A DNA stretch of 36,048 nucleotides from Burkholderiaceae bacterium. Lineage in GTDB: Bacteria; Pseudomonadota; Gammaproteobacteria; Burkholderiales; Burkholderiaceae. This document shows positions 24,159-34,900 of the stretch, piece after piece. The DNA is taken from assembly GCA_947380285.1 (NCBI GenBank), contig CANCQD010000008.1, positions 1 through 36,048 on the forward strand, read 5' to 3'. A program made the position numbers and the translations under genes. The notes below the pieces were generated by a model. It was given only the letters and a program-made list of their open reading frames with translations, did not search any database and was not told where the DNA came from. Position 1 is the stretch's first letter. Every line of letters begins with the position of its first letter.

Positions 24159-26681
24159 ATGAAAAAAACAGCCTTTTCCGGACTTATTCTTAGTCCATTC
24201 AGATGGCTCCGCAAAATTCGCGGATTTAGGCTTGTTTACACCCCCCTGCTTGCAATCGTTTTATTTACTGTTGTCATGGGCATTATTTTGGGCACCCTGC
24301 ATTTGCAGGAAAAGAATCAGCAAGAGGCTGCCCTATTTAGAGAGCTCTCTTTTGCCAAGCAACGGATTCAGTCTCGCTTTGTCAGCAATCTAGATGCATT
24401 AACTACGATCAATCGAGAAGTTGCAGCCAGCGAAGACCAAGTCAAGTTAAGACAAATTGCTCGTGAGCAAGCAGAAGATATTGTTTTAAACAATCATGAG
24501 ATCGTCAGAATCATTTGGCTGAATAATAAAATTCAACGTGAATGGATTGCTCCAGCCGAAAACGGGAAAACAGATTGGATTAGCAGAAACCAGAATGATC
24601 AATCTATTCATGCCAGTCTTTTATCTGCAATCGAACTGAGCAGACTAACTAGTCGGGCAGCCTTTAGCAAATTCATCTCTTTAAATACGCCAGAAGATGA
24701 ACCGATCTCTGCAGATAGAAAAATTGTTTTTTGGCAAGTTGTGCCTAATATTGTTGGTGGTGAAATTATTGGTTACTTGGCAGCCCTCTACACCACCCAA
24801 GGCATCTTAGATGTCATTCCAGGGGAGCTCAAATCGCATTACCGCTTTACCTTGCTCACTGACAATGAAAGGGTGCTGGGTATATCTTCTGACAAGAACA
24901 CTCCGAAAAGAGCGTTTAGTAATGAGACCAGCTTAGATATTGGAGTCTTGAGCCCGAATATCAATTTACGCATTGATACCTACCCTCCGCCCACCAATCT
25001 CACCTTCAGAATGTTAATTGGTGTAGTGCTGGGTTTAAGCGCATTCGTAGTGTGGAGCTTGTGGTCAGTGCTCAAGCAGATGCAAGTGCGGCAAGAGGCA
25101 GAAGCTAGCCTGCGCACAGAAACGAGTTTTCGTAATGCTATGGAAAATTCCACTCCAGTGGGCATTCGTGCACATGACATGCAAAAGCGCATTACCTATG
25201 TAAATCGTGCTTTTTGTGAAATGACGGGCTGGTCATCCGAAGAGCTAACAGGCCTCACCCCGCCATTTCCATTCTGGCCCGACTCTAGAAGAGATGAGCT
25301 TGTAGAAAAAATGAATCGTGCTCTAAGGGCAGATATCTCAGGGAACATGAAGATCGGAATCGAAGGTGTCATTTTAAAAAGGGATGGCTCCTTAATACAG
25401 ACGCGCACCTTTATTGCGCCACTCATTAATGAAAAAGGTAAGCAAACTGGTTGGGTTACTTCGTTAATTGATATTTCTGAGCCTAAAAAGATTCGTGAAG
25501 AATTGGCGGCTTCTCAAGAACGCTTCACCACTGTTCTAGAAAGTCTAGATGCAGCCGTATCGGTGGTATCACCCGAAACTAACGCCCTACTCTTTGCCAA
25601 TCGTTTTTATCGAGAACGTTTTGGTAATGACTCTAAAGGCCATTTCCAGTTAGCTGGTATTGATACGAGCAACACAACGATGCGAGAAATTGCTGAAGAT
25701 CTAGAGGACTCTCCCCCTGGAATTCCAACCTCTTTCTTGTATCAAGAATCCGAATCGGAAGAAGTTCAGTTAAGCGATGATAGCAATCAGTGGTTTGAGG
25801 TTAGACGTCGTTTTATCCCATGGGTAGACGGGCATCTTGCACAATTATTAATTGCTACCGACATTACTACTCGCAAGGAAGCGGATGATTTAGCACTACA
25901 ACAGCAAGAGCGGATGCAGTTCACCAGTCGCTTAACCACTATGGGTGAAATGGCATCCTCTTTGGCACATGAATTAAATCAGCCTTTGTCTGCCATCTCC
26001 AACTACTGCATGGGTGTTGCAAAACGCTTGGATGGCAACTTAGACCCCGCACTGTCTAAAGAAATTTTGCCTGCGCTCGAAAAGGCTTCTGAACAAGCGC
26101 ATCGAGCGGGCACTATCATTCAACGGATTCGAGGCTTTGTAAAACGCAGTGAACCGCAACGCAAAGCATCTTGCATTACCGAAATCATTAATGACGCGGT
26201 TGGCTTGGTAGAGATAGAAGCCCATCGTCACCGCTTAAGTATTCATTCAGAGATTACTGACAACCTACCGGTAGTAGATTTGGATCCGGTCCTCATCCTG
26301 CAGGTAGTGGTAAATCTTCTCAAAAACGCCTTGGACAGCGTACGAGAGGCCTACCCCCTTTCCTCCCGCTGGTCGGCACCTCCCGTTCGAATTAGAGCAG
26401 ATTTAGATACCAGCATTTTCCCGGCAATGCTCAGAATCCAGGTAACCGACGCAGGGGGCGGTATCCCAGAAAACGTGCTAGAACGCATGTTTGAGCCGTT
26501 TTTTAGTACAAAATCTGATGGAATGGGCATGGGACTCAATATTTGTAGATCCATTATTGAGTCTCACCATGGCAGACTTTGGGCTACCAATGTCCAGGAC
26601 TCAGAACAGACCAAACTAGCGGGCTGCACCTTTACAATACTTCTACCCTTGGAATCCCCACAATCCGAGACTAATGTTTAA
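24159..26681 (+). CDS. PAS domain-containing membrane sensor histidine kinase
   Basis: 840 aa. One transmembrane helix near residues 27-47 and a second near 285-305 bracket a ~235-residue periplasmic sensor region, probably of the CHASE/Cache type. In the cytoplasm are a first PAS domain (~320-440: AMENSTPVGIRAHDMQKRITYVNRAFCEMTGW) and a second, weaker PAS domain (~450-575). A HisKA domain carries phospho-acceptor His604 (SSLAHELNQPLSAISNYC), and the ATPase has N-box NLLKNALDSV, G1 DAGGGIP and G2 GMGMGLNI. The HELNQPL-type H-box is like FixL/DctS/TodS kinases. It ends 35 bp before its cognate regulator. The gene is divergent from aceE. The ligand is unknown. The start lacks a strong ribosome-binding site; a short hairpin (24138-24153) lies just upstream. 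Confidence 0.92.
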   Translation: MKKTAFSGLILSPFRWLRKIRGFRLVYTPLLAIVLFTVVMGIILGTLHLQEKNQQEAALFRELSFAKQRIQSRFVSNLDALTTINREVAASEDQVKLRQIAREQAEDIVLNNHEIVRIIWLNNKIQREWIAPAENGKTDWISRNQNDQSIHASLLSAIELSRLTSRAAFSKFISLNTPEDEPISADRKIVFWQVVPNIVGGEIIGYLAALYTTQGILDVIPGELKSHYRFTLLTDNERVLGISSDKNTPKRAFSNETSLDIGVLSPNINLRIDTYPPPTNLTFRMLIGVVLGLSAFVVWSLWSVLKQMQVRQEAEASLRTETSFRNAMENSTPVGIRAHDMQKRITYVNRAFCEMTGWSSEELTGLTPPFPFWPDSRRDELVEKMNRALRADISGNMKIGIEGVILKRDGSLIQTRTFIAPLINEKGKQTGWVTSLIDISEPKKIREELAASQERFTTVLESLDAAVSVVSPETNALLFANRFYRERFGNDSKGHFQLAGIDTSNTTMREIAEDLEDSPPGIPTSFLYQESESEEVQLSDDSNQWFEVRRRFIPWVDGHLAQLLIATDITTRKEADDLALQQQERMQFTSRLTTMGEMASSLAHELNQPLSAISNYCMGVAKRLDGNLDPALSKEILPALEKASEQAHRAGTIIQRIRGFVKRSEPQRKASCITEIINDAVGLVEIEAHRHRLSIHSEITDNLPVVDLDPVLILQVVVNLLKNALDSVREAYPLSSRWSAPPVRIRADLDTSIFPAMLRIQVTDAGGGIPENVLERMFEPFFSTKSDGMGMGLNICRSIIESHHGRLWATNVQDSEQTKLAGCTFTILLPLESPQSETNV

Positions 26682-26716
26682 GATTGAATTTTAAGATTTA
26701 CCTGACGAGAGCTGAT

Positions 26717-27364
26717 ATGAACTTAAGCGCCACTGCAAAACCAAACCAAGCTGAAGTTGTCTATGTAGTCGATGATGATGAAGCGGTAAGAGATTCACTT
26801 ACTTGGCTTTTAGAAAGCAATGGCTATGTTGTTCGTTGCCATGCTAGCGCAGAACGTTTCTTGCAGTCTTTACAAAGCACTGATAAGTCAACTATCTCTT
26901 GTGCTATTTTGGATGTGCGCATGCCTGGTATGTCAGGTCTCGAGTTACAAGAGCGTCTTACAAGTGAAAACTTGCCAATGCCAGTTGCTTTCATTACCGG
27001 CCATGGTGATGTGACTATGGCAGTCTCCACTATGAAACGTGGTGCAGTGGATTTCATTGAAAAGCCTTTTAAAGAAAATGATCTCTGTGGGCTAGTAGAC
27101 CGCATGCTTGCTAAAGCACGCATTGACTATTCACAAGCCAGTCAACGCAAAATTACCCAGAGCTTACTCAGCAAGCTCACTGGTCGTGAGCGCCAGGTTC
27201 TTGAGCGCATTGTTGCTGGTCGCTTAAATAAACAAATTGCTGATGACCTCGGCATTTCCATTAAAACTGTTGAGGCGCACCGCGCCAACATCATGGAAAA
27301 GCTCAATGTCAATACGGTTGCAGACCTGCTCCGCTTGGCTTTATCCGATCCCCAACCGAATTAA
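26717..27364 (+). CDS. FixJ/NarL-type two-component response regulator
   Basis: 215 aa from the chosen ATG. The receiver domain has the acidic pocket DDDEAVRDSL, phosphorylation site Asp66 (LDVRMPGMSG), FITGHGDV and KPF. A LuxR-type helix-turn-helix follows: LTGRERQVLERIVAGRLNKQIADDLGISIKTVEAHRANIMEKL. This is the FixJ subfamily, partner of HELNQP-type kinases. The frame is open upstream to a TTG at 26684, but those residues are not part of the receiver fold and the ATG at 26717 gives the usual short lead into the first beta strand. It follows the kinase gene and precedes folD by 15 bp, so it is probably co-transcribed with both. Confidence 0.93.
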   Translation: MNLSATAKPNQAEVVYVVDDDEAVRDSLTWLLESNGYVVRCHASAERFLQSLQSTDKSTISCAILDVRMPGMSGLELQERLTSENLPMPVAFITGHGDVTMAVSTMKRGAVDFIEKPFKENDLCGLVDRMLAKARIDYSQASQRKITQSLLSKLTGRERQVLERIVAGRLNKQIADDLGISIKTVEAHRANIMEKLNVNTVADLLRLALSDPQPN

Positions 27365-27379
27365 TTAACGGGGTTTTCA

Positions 27380-28234
27380 ATGCCAGCCCAATTATTAGAC
27401 GGAAACGCCCTTTCTAAAAAACTGCGCACCGAGATTGCTGCACGTGGCGCCATTGTTACTGCCAAAGGCACAAGACCTGGTTTAGCCGTCATTGTGGTTG
27501 GCGACAATCCTGCCAGTGCAGTGTATGTTCGCAATAAAGTCAAAGCCTGTGAAGACGTGGGCTTTCATTCTGTTTTAGAGCGTTACTCCGCTGAACTTGG
27601 CGAGGAAGAATTACTCGCTCGTATTGCCACGCTCAATGCAGACCCTGCCATTCATGGGATCTTGGTACAACTACCCTTGCCAGAGCATATTGCCCCAGAG
27701 CGTGTATTAGAAGCAATTGCCCCAGAAAAAGATGTGGATGGCTTTCACGTTGCCAATGCTGGCGCTTTGATGGTAGGCCAACCTGAATTTAAACCTTGCA
27801 CCCCTTACGGTTGTATGAAGATTCTTGAGAGTATTGAATACCCAATTCGAGGTGCCCGTGCAGTGATTGTCGGCGCCTCCAATATTGTGGGTAAACCGAT
27901 GGCTATGCTCTTATTACAAGCAGGTGCAACTGTCACTATTTGTAACAGCAAGACGCGTGACTTGGCTCACCATACAAAAGACGCGGATATTTTGGTGGTT
28001 GCTACAGGCAAACCCAAAATGATTTCTGGCGACATGGTCAAGAACGGCGCAGTTGTCATCGACGTGGGTATCAACCGCCTCCCTGATGGCAAGCTGTGCG
28101 GCGACGTGGATTTTGATACTGCCAAGTATGTAGCTGGCTGGATTACCCCGGTTCCAGGTGGCGTAGGTCCCATGACCATCACCATGCTACTGATGAACAC
28201 CTTGGAAGCTGCCGAAAAAGCCGCCAAGCATTAA
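27380..28234 (+). CDS. folD: Bifunctional methylenetetrahydrofolate dehydrogenase/methenyltetrahydrofolate cyclohydrolase
   Basis: 284 aa, the standard FolD length. Seen in order: [19 protein letters not shown] with catalytic Tyr49 and Lys53, [31 protein letters not shown], the NADP Rossmann loop [25 protein letters not shown] and the C-terminal [19 protein letters not shown]. It interconverts methylene-, methenyl- and 10-formyl-tetrahydrofolate in the cytosol, supplying one-carbon units for purines and fMet. It lies 15 bp after the response regulator and 68 bp before prlC. Confidence 0.97.
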   Translation: MPAQLLDGNALSKKLRTEIAARGAIVTAKGTRPGLAVIVVGDNPASAVYVRNKVKACEDVGFHSVLERYSAELGEEELLARIATLNADPAIHGILVQLPLPEHIAPERVLEAIAPEKDVDGFHVANAGALMVGQPEFKPCTPYGCMKILESIEYPIRGARAVIVGASNIVGKPMAMLLLQAGATVTICNSKTRDLAHHTKDADILVVATGKPKMISGDMVKNGAVVIDVGINRLPDGKLCGDVDFDTAKYVAGWITPVPGGVGPMTITMLLMNTLEAAEKAAKH

Positions 28235-28302
28235 CTCACCACTCACTAAGGATTTAACTGGGACTTTTGGCAAGATTGCTCCGAGTCCATTAAGCTAGAG
28301 GG

Positions 28303-30429
28303 ATGACTACATCCCTCACCATCGTTCTCCCCGCAGAATTACGAAACAATCCTCTCGTTAACTTTGGACGCGGCATTGCTGCCTACTCAGAAGTAAAACC
28401 AGAACATATTGCACCCGCGATTGAGTATTTACTCAAGCATGCACATGATGCCGTTGACCTAGCTGTCAATCCCAACACTGCATCCACATGGAATGTGTTG
28501 GCTGAACCTCTTGAGGATGCAACAGAATCCCTGGGAAGAGCTTGGGGTGTGATTTCTCATCTAAATAGTGTTGCCGATACGCCTGAGCTGCGTCTTGCTT
28601 ATGGAGAGATGCTCCCTAAAGTTACGGCCTTCTTTTCAAGCCTTGGTCAGAATTTAGAGCTCTATAAAAAATTCAAAGAATTAAGTAAGTCCTCTGACTT
28701 TTCAAAGTTGAGTGCAGCCCAAAAGAAAGTAATTGAAAACTCCTTGCGAGACTTTCGTTTGGGTGGAGCAGAACTGACTGATGTAGATAAGCCTCGCTTT
28801 GCTCAAATTCAGGATGAGCAAGCAACGCTTGGAAAGGCCTTTTCAGATCACGTTTTGGATGCTACTGATGGTTTTGTTCACCTCATAACCAATAAAGCTG
28901 ACTTAGCGGGTATGCCAGAAGATGCGATTGCTGCTGCTGCAGATACTGCCCAACAAAAGAGCCTGCAGGGTTGGGCATTCACACTACACTTCCCTTCTTA
29001 TTACCCTGTCATGCAGTATTCAGAAAACCGAGCTTTACGCCGCTTAATGTATGAGGCCTACGTGACTCGGGCTTCTGAGCTGGCACCCCAGTATGCCAAT
29101 GGCAAATTGGATTGGGACAACACTCAAAATATGCTGGAGCAATTAAGTCTTCGTGATGAGGAAGCTCGCATGCTCGGCTTCAAAAACTATGCAGCACTCA
29201 GTTTGGCACCTAAGATGGCTAGTAGCGTTGAGGAGGTCGATTCTTTCTTAACCAATTTTGCCCAGAAGGCCAAACCCTTTGCATTAAAAGATTGGCAAGA
29301 ACTTTCTGAGTTTGCCAAGACCGAACTTTCTATTGTGGATGGTTTAGAGCCGTGGGATGTTGCCTTTGCATCTGAAAGATTGAAGCAAGAGCGCTACTCC
29401 TTTTCGGAGAATGAACTCAAACAATACTTCCCATTACCAAAGGTATTGGATGGACTCTTCCAAGTCATTCAGACCCTGTTTGGCGTCAAGATTGAAGCGG
29501 CAGATTTACCTACTTGGCATACTGACGTGCAATCCTTCTCAGTAAAAAATACCAAGGCTAATATCGTGGCTTATTTTTATCTAGACCCCTATGCCCGCCC
29601 TGGCAAGCGTGGCGGGGCTTGGATGGATGACGCCCGTGGTCGTAGAGTATTGCCCAATGGTGAGATTCAGATACCGGTAGCCTACTTAGTTTGCAACTTT
29701 GCACCCCCGGTCAAAGTCGATGGCGCCCTGCGTCAACCGACTATTACTCATGATGATGTCATTACCCTCTTCCATGAAAGTGGCCATGGCCTGCATCACC
29801 TCTTAACTCAAGTAAGCGCCTTAGGTGTGTCTGGCATCAATGGTGTTGAGTGGGATGCAGTAGAGCTGCCAAGTCAGTTTATGGAAAACTTTTGCTGGGA
29901 ATGGGAAGTCTTAGAGAAAATGACAGCGCACGCTGAAACTGGCAAACCTTTGCCACGTGAGCTCTTTGAAAAAATCCTCGCTGCCAAAAACTTCCAGAAT
30001 GGCTATATGACCCTACGTCAGATCGTCATGTCATTAACCGATTGGCGTTTGCACGCAAGCTTTGATGCGAAGAATGCTAAAGATCAAGCAGTTCTGGACT
30101 TATCTAGAGCTATTGCAGATCAATTTAATGTGATTCCACAGCCTGCCATCTCTCGTTGGATCAATACCTTTAGCCATATCTTTGCTGGCGGCTATGCAGC
30201 TGGCTACTACAGCTATAAGTGGGCAGAAGTGCTATCTGCCGATGTCTACTCTGCTTTTGAAGAGGCGGCAAAATTGACTGGCAGTGTCCTCGATGAAAAA
30301 ACTGGCACTCGTTATCGCGAAGAAATATTGGAAGTCGGTGGTAGCCGTCCCGCAGCCGAATCGTTCAAGGCCTTTAGAGGTAGAGAGCCCAGCATTGATG
30401 CCTTATTACGTCATGGAGGGTTAGCATAA
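28303..30429 (+). CDS. prlC: Oligopeptidase A (M3 family metallopeptidase)
   Basis: 708 aa, close to the ~680 aa of E. coli OpdA/PrlC. The zinc site is HESGH (His491, Glu492, His495), with Glu521 (in AVELPSQFMENF) as third ligand. C-terminal M3 blocks such as FSHIFAGGYAAGYYSYKWAEVLSADVYSAF and the substrate-binding tyrosines are intact. No signal peptide: it is a cytosolic enzyme that degrades short peptides, including cleaved signal peptides. It follows folD and is the last gene of this unit, closed by a terminator. Confidence 0.95.
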   Translation: MTTSLTIVLPAELRNNPLVNFGRGIAAYSEVKPEHIAPAIEYLLKHAHDAVDLAVNPNTASTWNVLAEPLEDATESLGRAWGVISHLNSVADTPELRLAYGEMLPKVTAFFSSLGQNLELYKKFKELSKSSDFSKLSAAQKKVIENSLRDFRLGGAELTDVDKPRFAQIQDEQATLGKAFSDHVLDATDGFVHLITNKADLAGMPEDAIAAAADTAQQKSLQGWAFTLHFPSYYPVMQYSENRALRRLMYEAYVTRASELAPQYANGKLDWDNTQNMLEQLSLRDEEARMLGFKNYAALSLAPKMASSVEEVDSFLTNFAQKAKPFALKDWQELSEFAKTELSIVDGLEPWDVAFASERLKQERYSFSENELKQYFPLPKVLDGLFQVIQTLFGVKIEAADLPTWHTDVQSFSVKNTKANIVAYFYLDPYARPGKRGGAWMDDARGRRVLPNGEIQIPVAYLVCNFAPPVKVDGALRQPTITHDDVITLFHESGHGLHHLLTQVSALGVSGINGVEWDAVELPSQFMENFCWEWEVLEKMTAHAETGKPLPRELFEKILAAKNFQNGYMTLRQIVMSLTDWRLHASFDAKNAKDQAVLDLSRAIADQFNVIPQPAISRWINTFSHIFAGGYAAGYYSYKWAEVLSADVYSAFEEAAKLTGSVLDEKTGTRYREEILEVGGSRPAAESFKAFRGREPSIDALLRHGGLA

Positions 30430-30452
30430 GAGCTAGACCTATAGCGCCAAAT

Positions 30453-30485
30453 AAAAAGCCCATCGTTCTCGATGGGCTTTTTTAC
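30453..30485. terminator. Bidirectional Rho-independent terminator between prlC and the lipase gene
   Basis: A stem GCCCATCG/CGATGGGC (30458-30465 with 30470-30477) with a TTCT loop, extended by A-T pairs, with TTTTTTT on the right and AAAAA on the left. It sits between the two convergent stops, so it can serve prlC on the plus strand and the lipase gene on the minus strand. Confidence 0.92.
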
Positions 30486-30500
30486 TATTACGCTCTTGAA

Positions 30501-31826
30501 TTAACTAGGTAGCTGGGCTGCTAGTTGGCAATTATTTAGCGCTGGCTTACCCGCTAGTCGATCTTTAATCCAGGTCTGATATAGAGGCGCAGAAGCTCCA
30601 GGGGTTGTGAAATGCGTGTTATCGCCCGGCAATTCAATCCTATTGACATTGCCTCCTAATTTACACATCTGCTCCTGATAAAGCTTACCCATGATTGGAG
30701 GATTCGTGGTGTCTTTGTTTCCCCAATAAATAACTACTGGTGCAATGGGTTTTTCAGGGCTCACGCTACCCTTGACCATCGCTTTTGTCCACTCAAGAGA
30801 ATTGGTAAATTGATCTTTTAATAATGATTTGTACTGACTGCTGTAATTGAAATTCAGTGTATCTGCCACAGCATGCATACACTTGTTTCGAATAACCTCA
30901 TCCAATACCTTAGCACCATCAGTCGTAAAGATATCAGTGAGTTTTAGATTTGGATTTCCAGCTCTTACACCCCACATACTCATTGCCATATGTGAAAAAT
31001 CAAAAACATTTCCAGTAAACATCTGAACGATCCCACTTAATGATTTTTGTGCGCTTACTTCATCTACAGTTGAATTGGGCATCATGATGGCAATATCATC
31101 TGGAGCCAAGGCAACTACGCCAACGAGCTCAATACCATCGGCAATCGTTCCTTTTTTAGCGATATATTCTGGCATGCTTGCTGCAGCAACTACAGCGCCG
31201 CCACCCTGTGACCAACCATAGATAATCGTCTTCTTACCAGCGCCAGCCTCCTTTAAAGCGCTAGCAGCCCTTGCTGAATCAATCATATCCATGGCATTGG
31301 TTACTGCCAAAGCATATTGATGCTCACCTCCACCACCTAAGCCTTGGTAGTCTGTTGCAACCACTACATAACCGTCTTTTATAAATTCTTCAACACTAGG
31401 AATGCCGTAATCCGTCCAAGAATTCCCGCCAACTAAAAAGTATTCATTGAGGGGTGCTGTTGGATTGAGCACTTGTGAAGGGCCACAATTTTGTGCAGCG
31501 CCAGTTGTCCCATGCCCCCAAGCCATGATCGGTCTACCCTCTTTAGGCGGAGTGCCGATTGGGGCTACTACCAAGCCAGTAGCAAGATGCTTACGTCCAC
31601 CAACATCAGATGTGACGTAAGCAATCTTCCAAGCTTGAGCACCCTTAACAGCCGTCTTGATTTTTTCTTTTTTCAGAATTTGTCCGAGCTTGCCATCGGG
31701 ACTCATTTTGATAACCTCCTCATAAAAAGGAGGGACAGGCGGATCAGCATAGACCGCCGAAGAGAGAATGCTCAGAATTGTGCCAAGCGATATAGCTAAA
31801 GCAGAAACACACGTCATTTTTTTCAT
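30501..31826 (-). CDS. Secreted alpha/beta-hydrolase, LIP-type secretory lipase/esterase
   Basis: 441 aa. A Sec signal peptide (MKKMTCVSALAIS..., likely cut after SAVYA, residue ~27) predicts export. The hydrolase core has the oxyanion region GHGTTG (104-109), the nucleophile elbow GWSQGG (Ser206), the acid in YWGNKDTTNPP (Asp372) and the His in GDNTHF (His405), a complete Ser-Asp-His triad. Several cysteines suggest disulfides. Overall layout matches the secretory lipase (LIP) family, first known from Candida and also found in actinobacteria and proteobacteria. The natural ester substrate is unknown. It is downstream of the RND gene by 83 bp on the same strand and shares the terminator at 30453-30485. 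Confidence 0.87.
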   Translation of the reverse strand: MKKMTCVSALAISLGTILSILSSAVYADPPVPPFYEEVIKMSPDGKLGQILKKEKIKTAVKGAQAWKIAYVTSDVGGRKHLATGLVVAPIGTPPKEGRPIMAWGHGTTGAAQNCGPSQVLNPTAPLNEYFLVGGNSWTDYGIPSVEEFIKDGYVVVATDYQGLGGGGEHQYALAVTNAMDMIDSARAASALKEAGAGKKTIIYGWSQGGGAVVAAASMPEYIAKKGTIADGIELVGVVALAPDDIAIMMPNSTVDEVSAQKSLSGIVQMFTGNVFDFSHMAMSMWGVRAGNPNLKLTDIFTTDGAKVLDEVIRNKCMHAVADTLNFNYSSQYKSLLKDQFTNSLEWTKAMVKGSVSPEKPIAPVVIYWGNKDTTNPPIMGKLYQEQMCKLGGNVNRIELPGDNTHFTTPGASAPLYQTWIKDRLAGKPALNNCQLAAQLPS

Positions 31827-31909
31827 AGCTTAAATGGGTAAGTTGGGATCCAAAATAACATTAAACACTAAGATTGGATGAGTGCAAATAAACCCTATTT
31901 GACTCGTTT

Positions 31910-34900
31910 TTATTGCCCAATCTTGGAAGCCTTCTTATTTGCACGGTTTTCAAAGAAGGTTTCGATTTCCACATAAAAGATTGGGACCAGCGCCACAGCA
32001 AGGCAGGTAGAAGCGATCATGCCGCTAAATACCGTTATGCCAAGAGAGATACGTGCTGCTGCACCTGCCCCACTTGATAGAAGCAATGGCATGACGCCCA
32101 AGATAAACGCAATCGATGTCATCACAATTGGTCTAAAGCGCTCTCTAGAGGCCTCAAGAGCGGCTTCTACAAAACTCATGCCTTTATGTCTACATTCAAT
32201 GGCAACTTCAACAATCAAGATCGAGTTCTTGCAAGAGAGCGCAATCATTAACACTAGACCAATCTGAACATAAATATTATTTGACAGACCTGTAAGCAAT
32301 AAAGCCAATACTGTTCCCGATAAGGAAAGTGGAACCGCAGTTAAAACAGCTAGCGGAGCTACCCAAGTTTCATATTGCGCAGCAAGCACTAAGTACACCA
32401 GCAAGATCGAAAGTGCAAAGATCAAGATCACAGTATTCCCTACCAAGTTTTCTTGATAAGACATACCAGCCCACTGGAAAGCGACACCATCAGGCAAAGT
32501 ATTGGCGGCCACCTGCTCTAGAGCCTTCATCGCCTGACCGGAACTATAGCCATCCTTGGCTGCACCTAGGACGGCAGCAGAGGGATAAAGCTGGAACTGT
32601 GATGCGAAAGCGGGCCCGGTAACCTCTTTGACATCAATGAAAGATCCAAGTGGAACCATATTGCCGCTATTATTTTTTACATAAAGACGATTGACTTGCT
32701 CTATGGCATTACGGTATTTGCCATCAGCCTGTACATACACTTGATAGGTTTGACCATATTTGAAGAATTGGTTGACGTAAGAAGATCCGAGATAGGATTG
32801 CAATACATCATAAGCATCGCCAATCTCGACACCAAAAGTTTCTGCTCTACCTATATTGAAGCTGAGTTGTAGTTGCGGAACATTATTTTGGAATGGCGTA
32901 AAGGCCATCATGATCTCTGGCTGCTTTTGTGCTTCATCAATGAAAGCTTTAGCTGCCGCATCTAACTTAGCAAAATTATTACTGCTATCAGTCAGCATCA
33001 ATCTCATCTCAAAACCACCAGACAAACCTAAACCAGGAATAGCTGGCGGCAAGAGCACAAAAGCCTTGAGCTCTTGCACTTGCTTAAGCCCTTCATTCAT
33101 ATTGTTATAGATTTCACGAAGACTCTCGCCCTTGCCCCGCTCTTCCCACTTTTTCATGATGACGTAAAGACCACCAGCATTCGACTGAGAGCTACTGTTG
33201 TTCAGCAAGTTAATACCACCAATCACTACAACCGTTTCAACCCCGGGTACCTTCTTGATGACATCAACTGCTTTTTTCATTCCCGCCTCGGTCCGCTGCA
33301 AAGAAGCTGCATCAGGCAAGGTAGTCGAAACTACTAAATAGCCTTGGTCTTCATTTGGGATGAAGCCGGATGGGACAAACATTAGACCAACAAGGGAGGC
33401 CACAATAATTGCAATGCCCACCAATGATGCCTTGGCTCGATTTTTCATCAAGCCTTCAATCTTGTGCCCATACCAAGTTGCCAGGCGATTGAAATATAGA
33501 TCAAACTTTTGATAGAGCTTGTTTTTGACTGCGTTAGGATCAATTGGCTTTAAATACTGCGCTGACTGGGTTGGCTTTAGAGTGATCGCATTAATACCAC
33601 TAATTAATGCAGTGGCTGCAATCACCAAGGCAAACTGCCGATACATCTGCCCTGTAATGCCGGCAATAAATGAAGCCGGAATAAATACTGCCATCAAAAC
33701 CAAGGTAATACCAATAATGGGTCCCATCAGAGAGGTCATGGCATCAATTGCACCTTGCTTAGGATCTTCGCCCTCTTCCACCTTCTTTGAAACCGCCTCT
33801 ACCACCACAATCGCATCATCCACCACAATACCGATACATAAAACAATCGCAAATAAAGTAAGCAGATTGATGGAAAAGCCAAGAGCTGCCATGCAGGCAA
33901 ATGCGCCAATAATCGTGACAGGTACTGTTGTTGCAGGAACGAGTGTGGCACGCCAGTTTTGCAAGAAAATCATGATGACGAGTAAAACCAAGATACCTGC
34001 CTCGTAGAGGGTTTTATAAACCTCATGTATCGAGGCTTGAACAAACATCGTGGTATCAAATGGAATTGCCCAAGAAACCTCTTTTGGAAGCGTCTTGGCA
34101 ATACTTTTCATTTCCTCTTGAACAGCTTGTGCAGTTGCAATTGCATTAGCGCCCGGCATTTGATAAATAGCAATGCCGCCTGCAGGCCTATCATCAATCT
34201 TGAAGAACTGACTGTAATTCTGACTACCCATTTCAATTCTGGCGATGTCTCGCAAGTAAGTGATAGCGGCCTTACCGCCAGTCTTGACAACAATTCTGCC
34301 AAACTGCTCAGGGGTGGTCATAGCGCTGGTGACATTAAGGGTCAACTGAAAATCTTGACCTAGCGGTGTTGGTGGGGCGCCAATTTGACCAGCGGTGAGT
34401 AGTACGTTTTGCCTATTAATGACGTTAATCACGTCACTTGGCGTTAGATTGCGCATCTTGAGTTGGGCAGGATCGAGCCAAACTCGCATACTGTAGTTAC
34501 CAACACCAAAGACGTTAGCAGCAGCTACACCCGGCAATCGCGCTAAGCGCTGTTGCAACTTGAGGTTTGCAAGGTTACTTAAAAATAAGCCGTCATGGTC
34601 TGGATTGGATGAAGTTAGGGTCACAAACTGCAGAATGGCAGTCGACTGCGTTTTGGTTGTAACGCCCTGCTTTTGAACTGCTTGGGGTAAAGAAGGAAGT
34701 GCAATGGCTACCCGGTTTTGCACGTTTACCTGCGCCAAATCTGGATCTGTGCCAACCTTAAAGGTAACGGTTAGGGTGTAGTTTCCATCATTGGTAGATG
34801 CGGACTCCATGTAAAGCATCCCATCAACACCATTGACCTGCGTTTCAATATTGCTAGCAACCAATTGCTGCACAAGAGTTGCACTTGCACCAGGATATCT

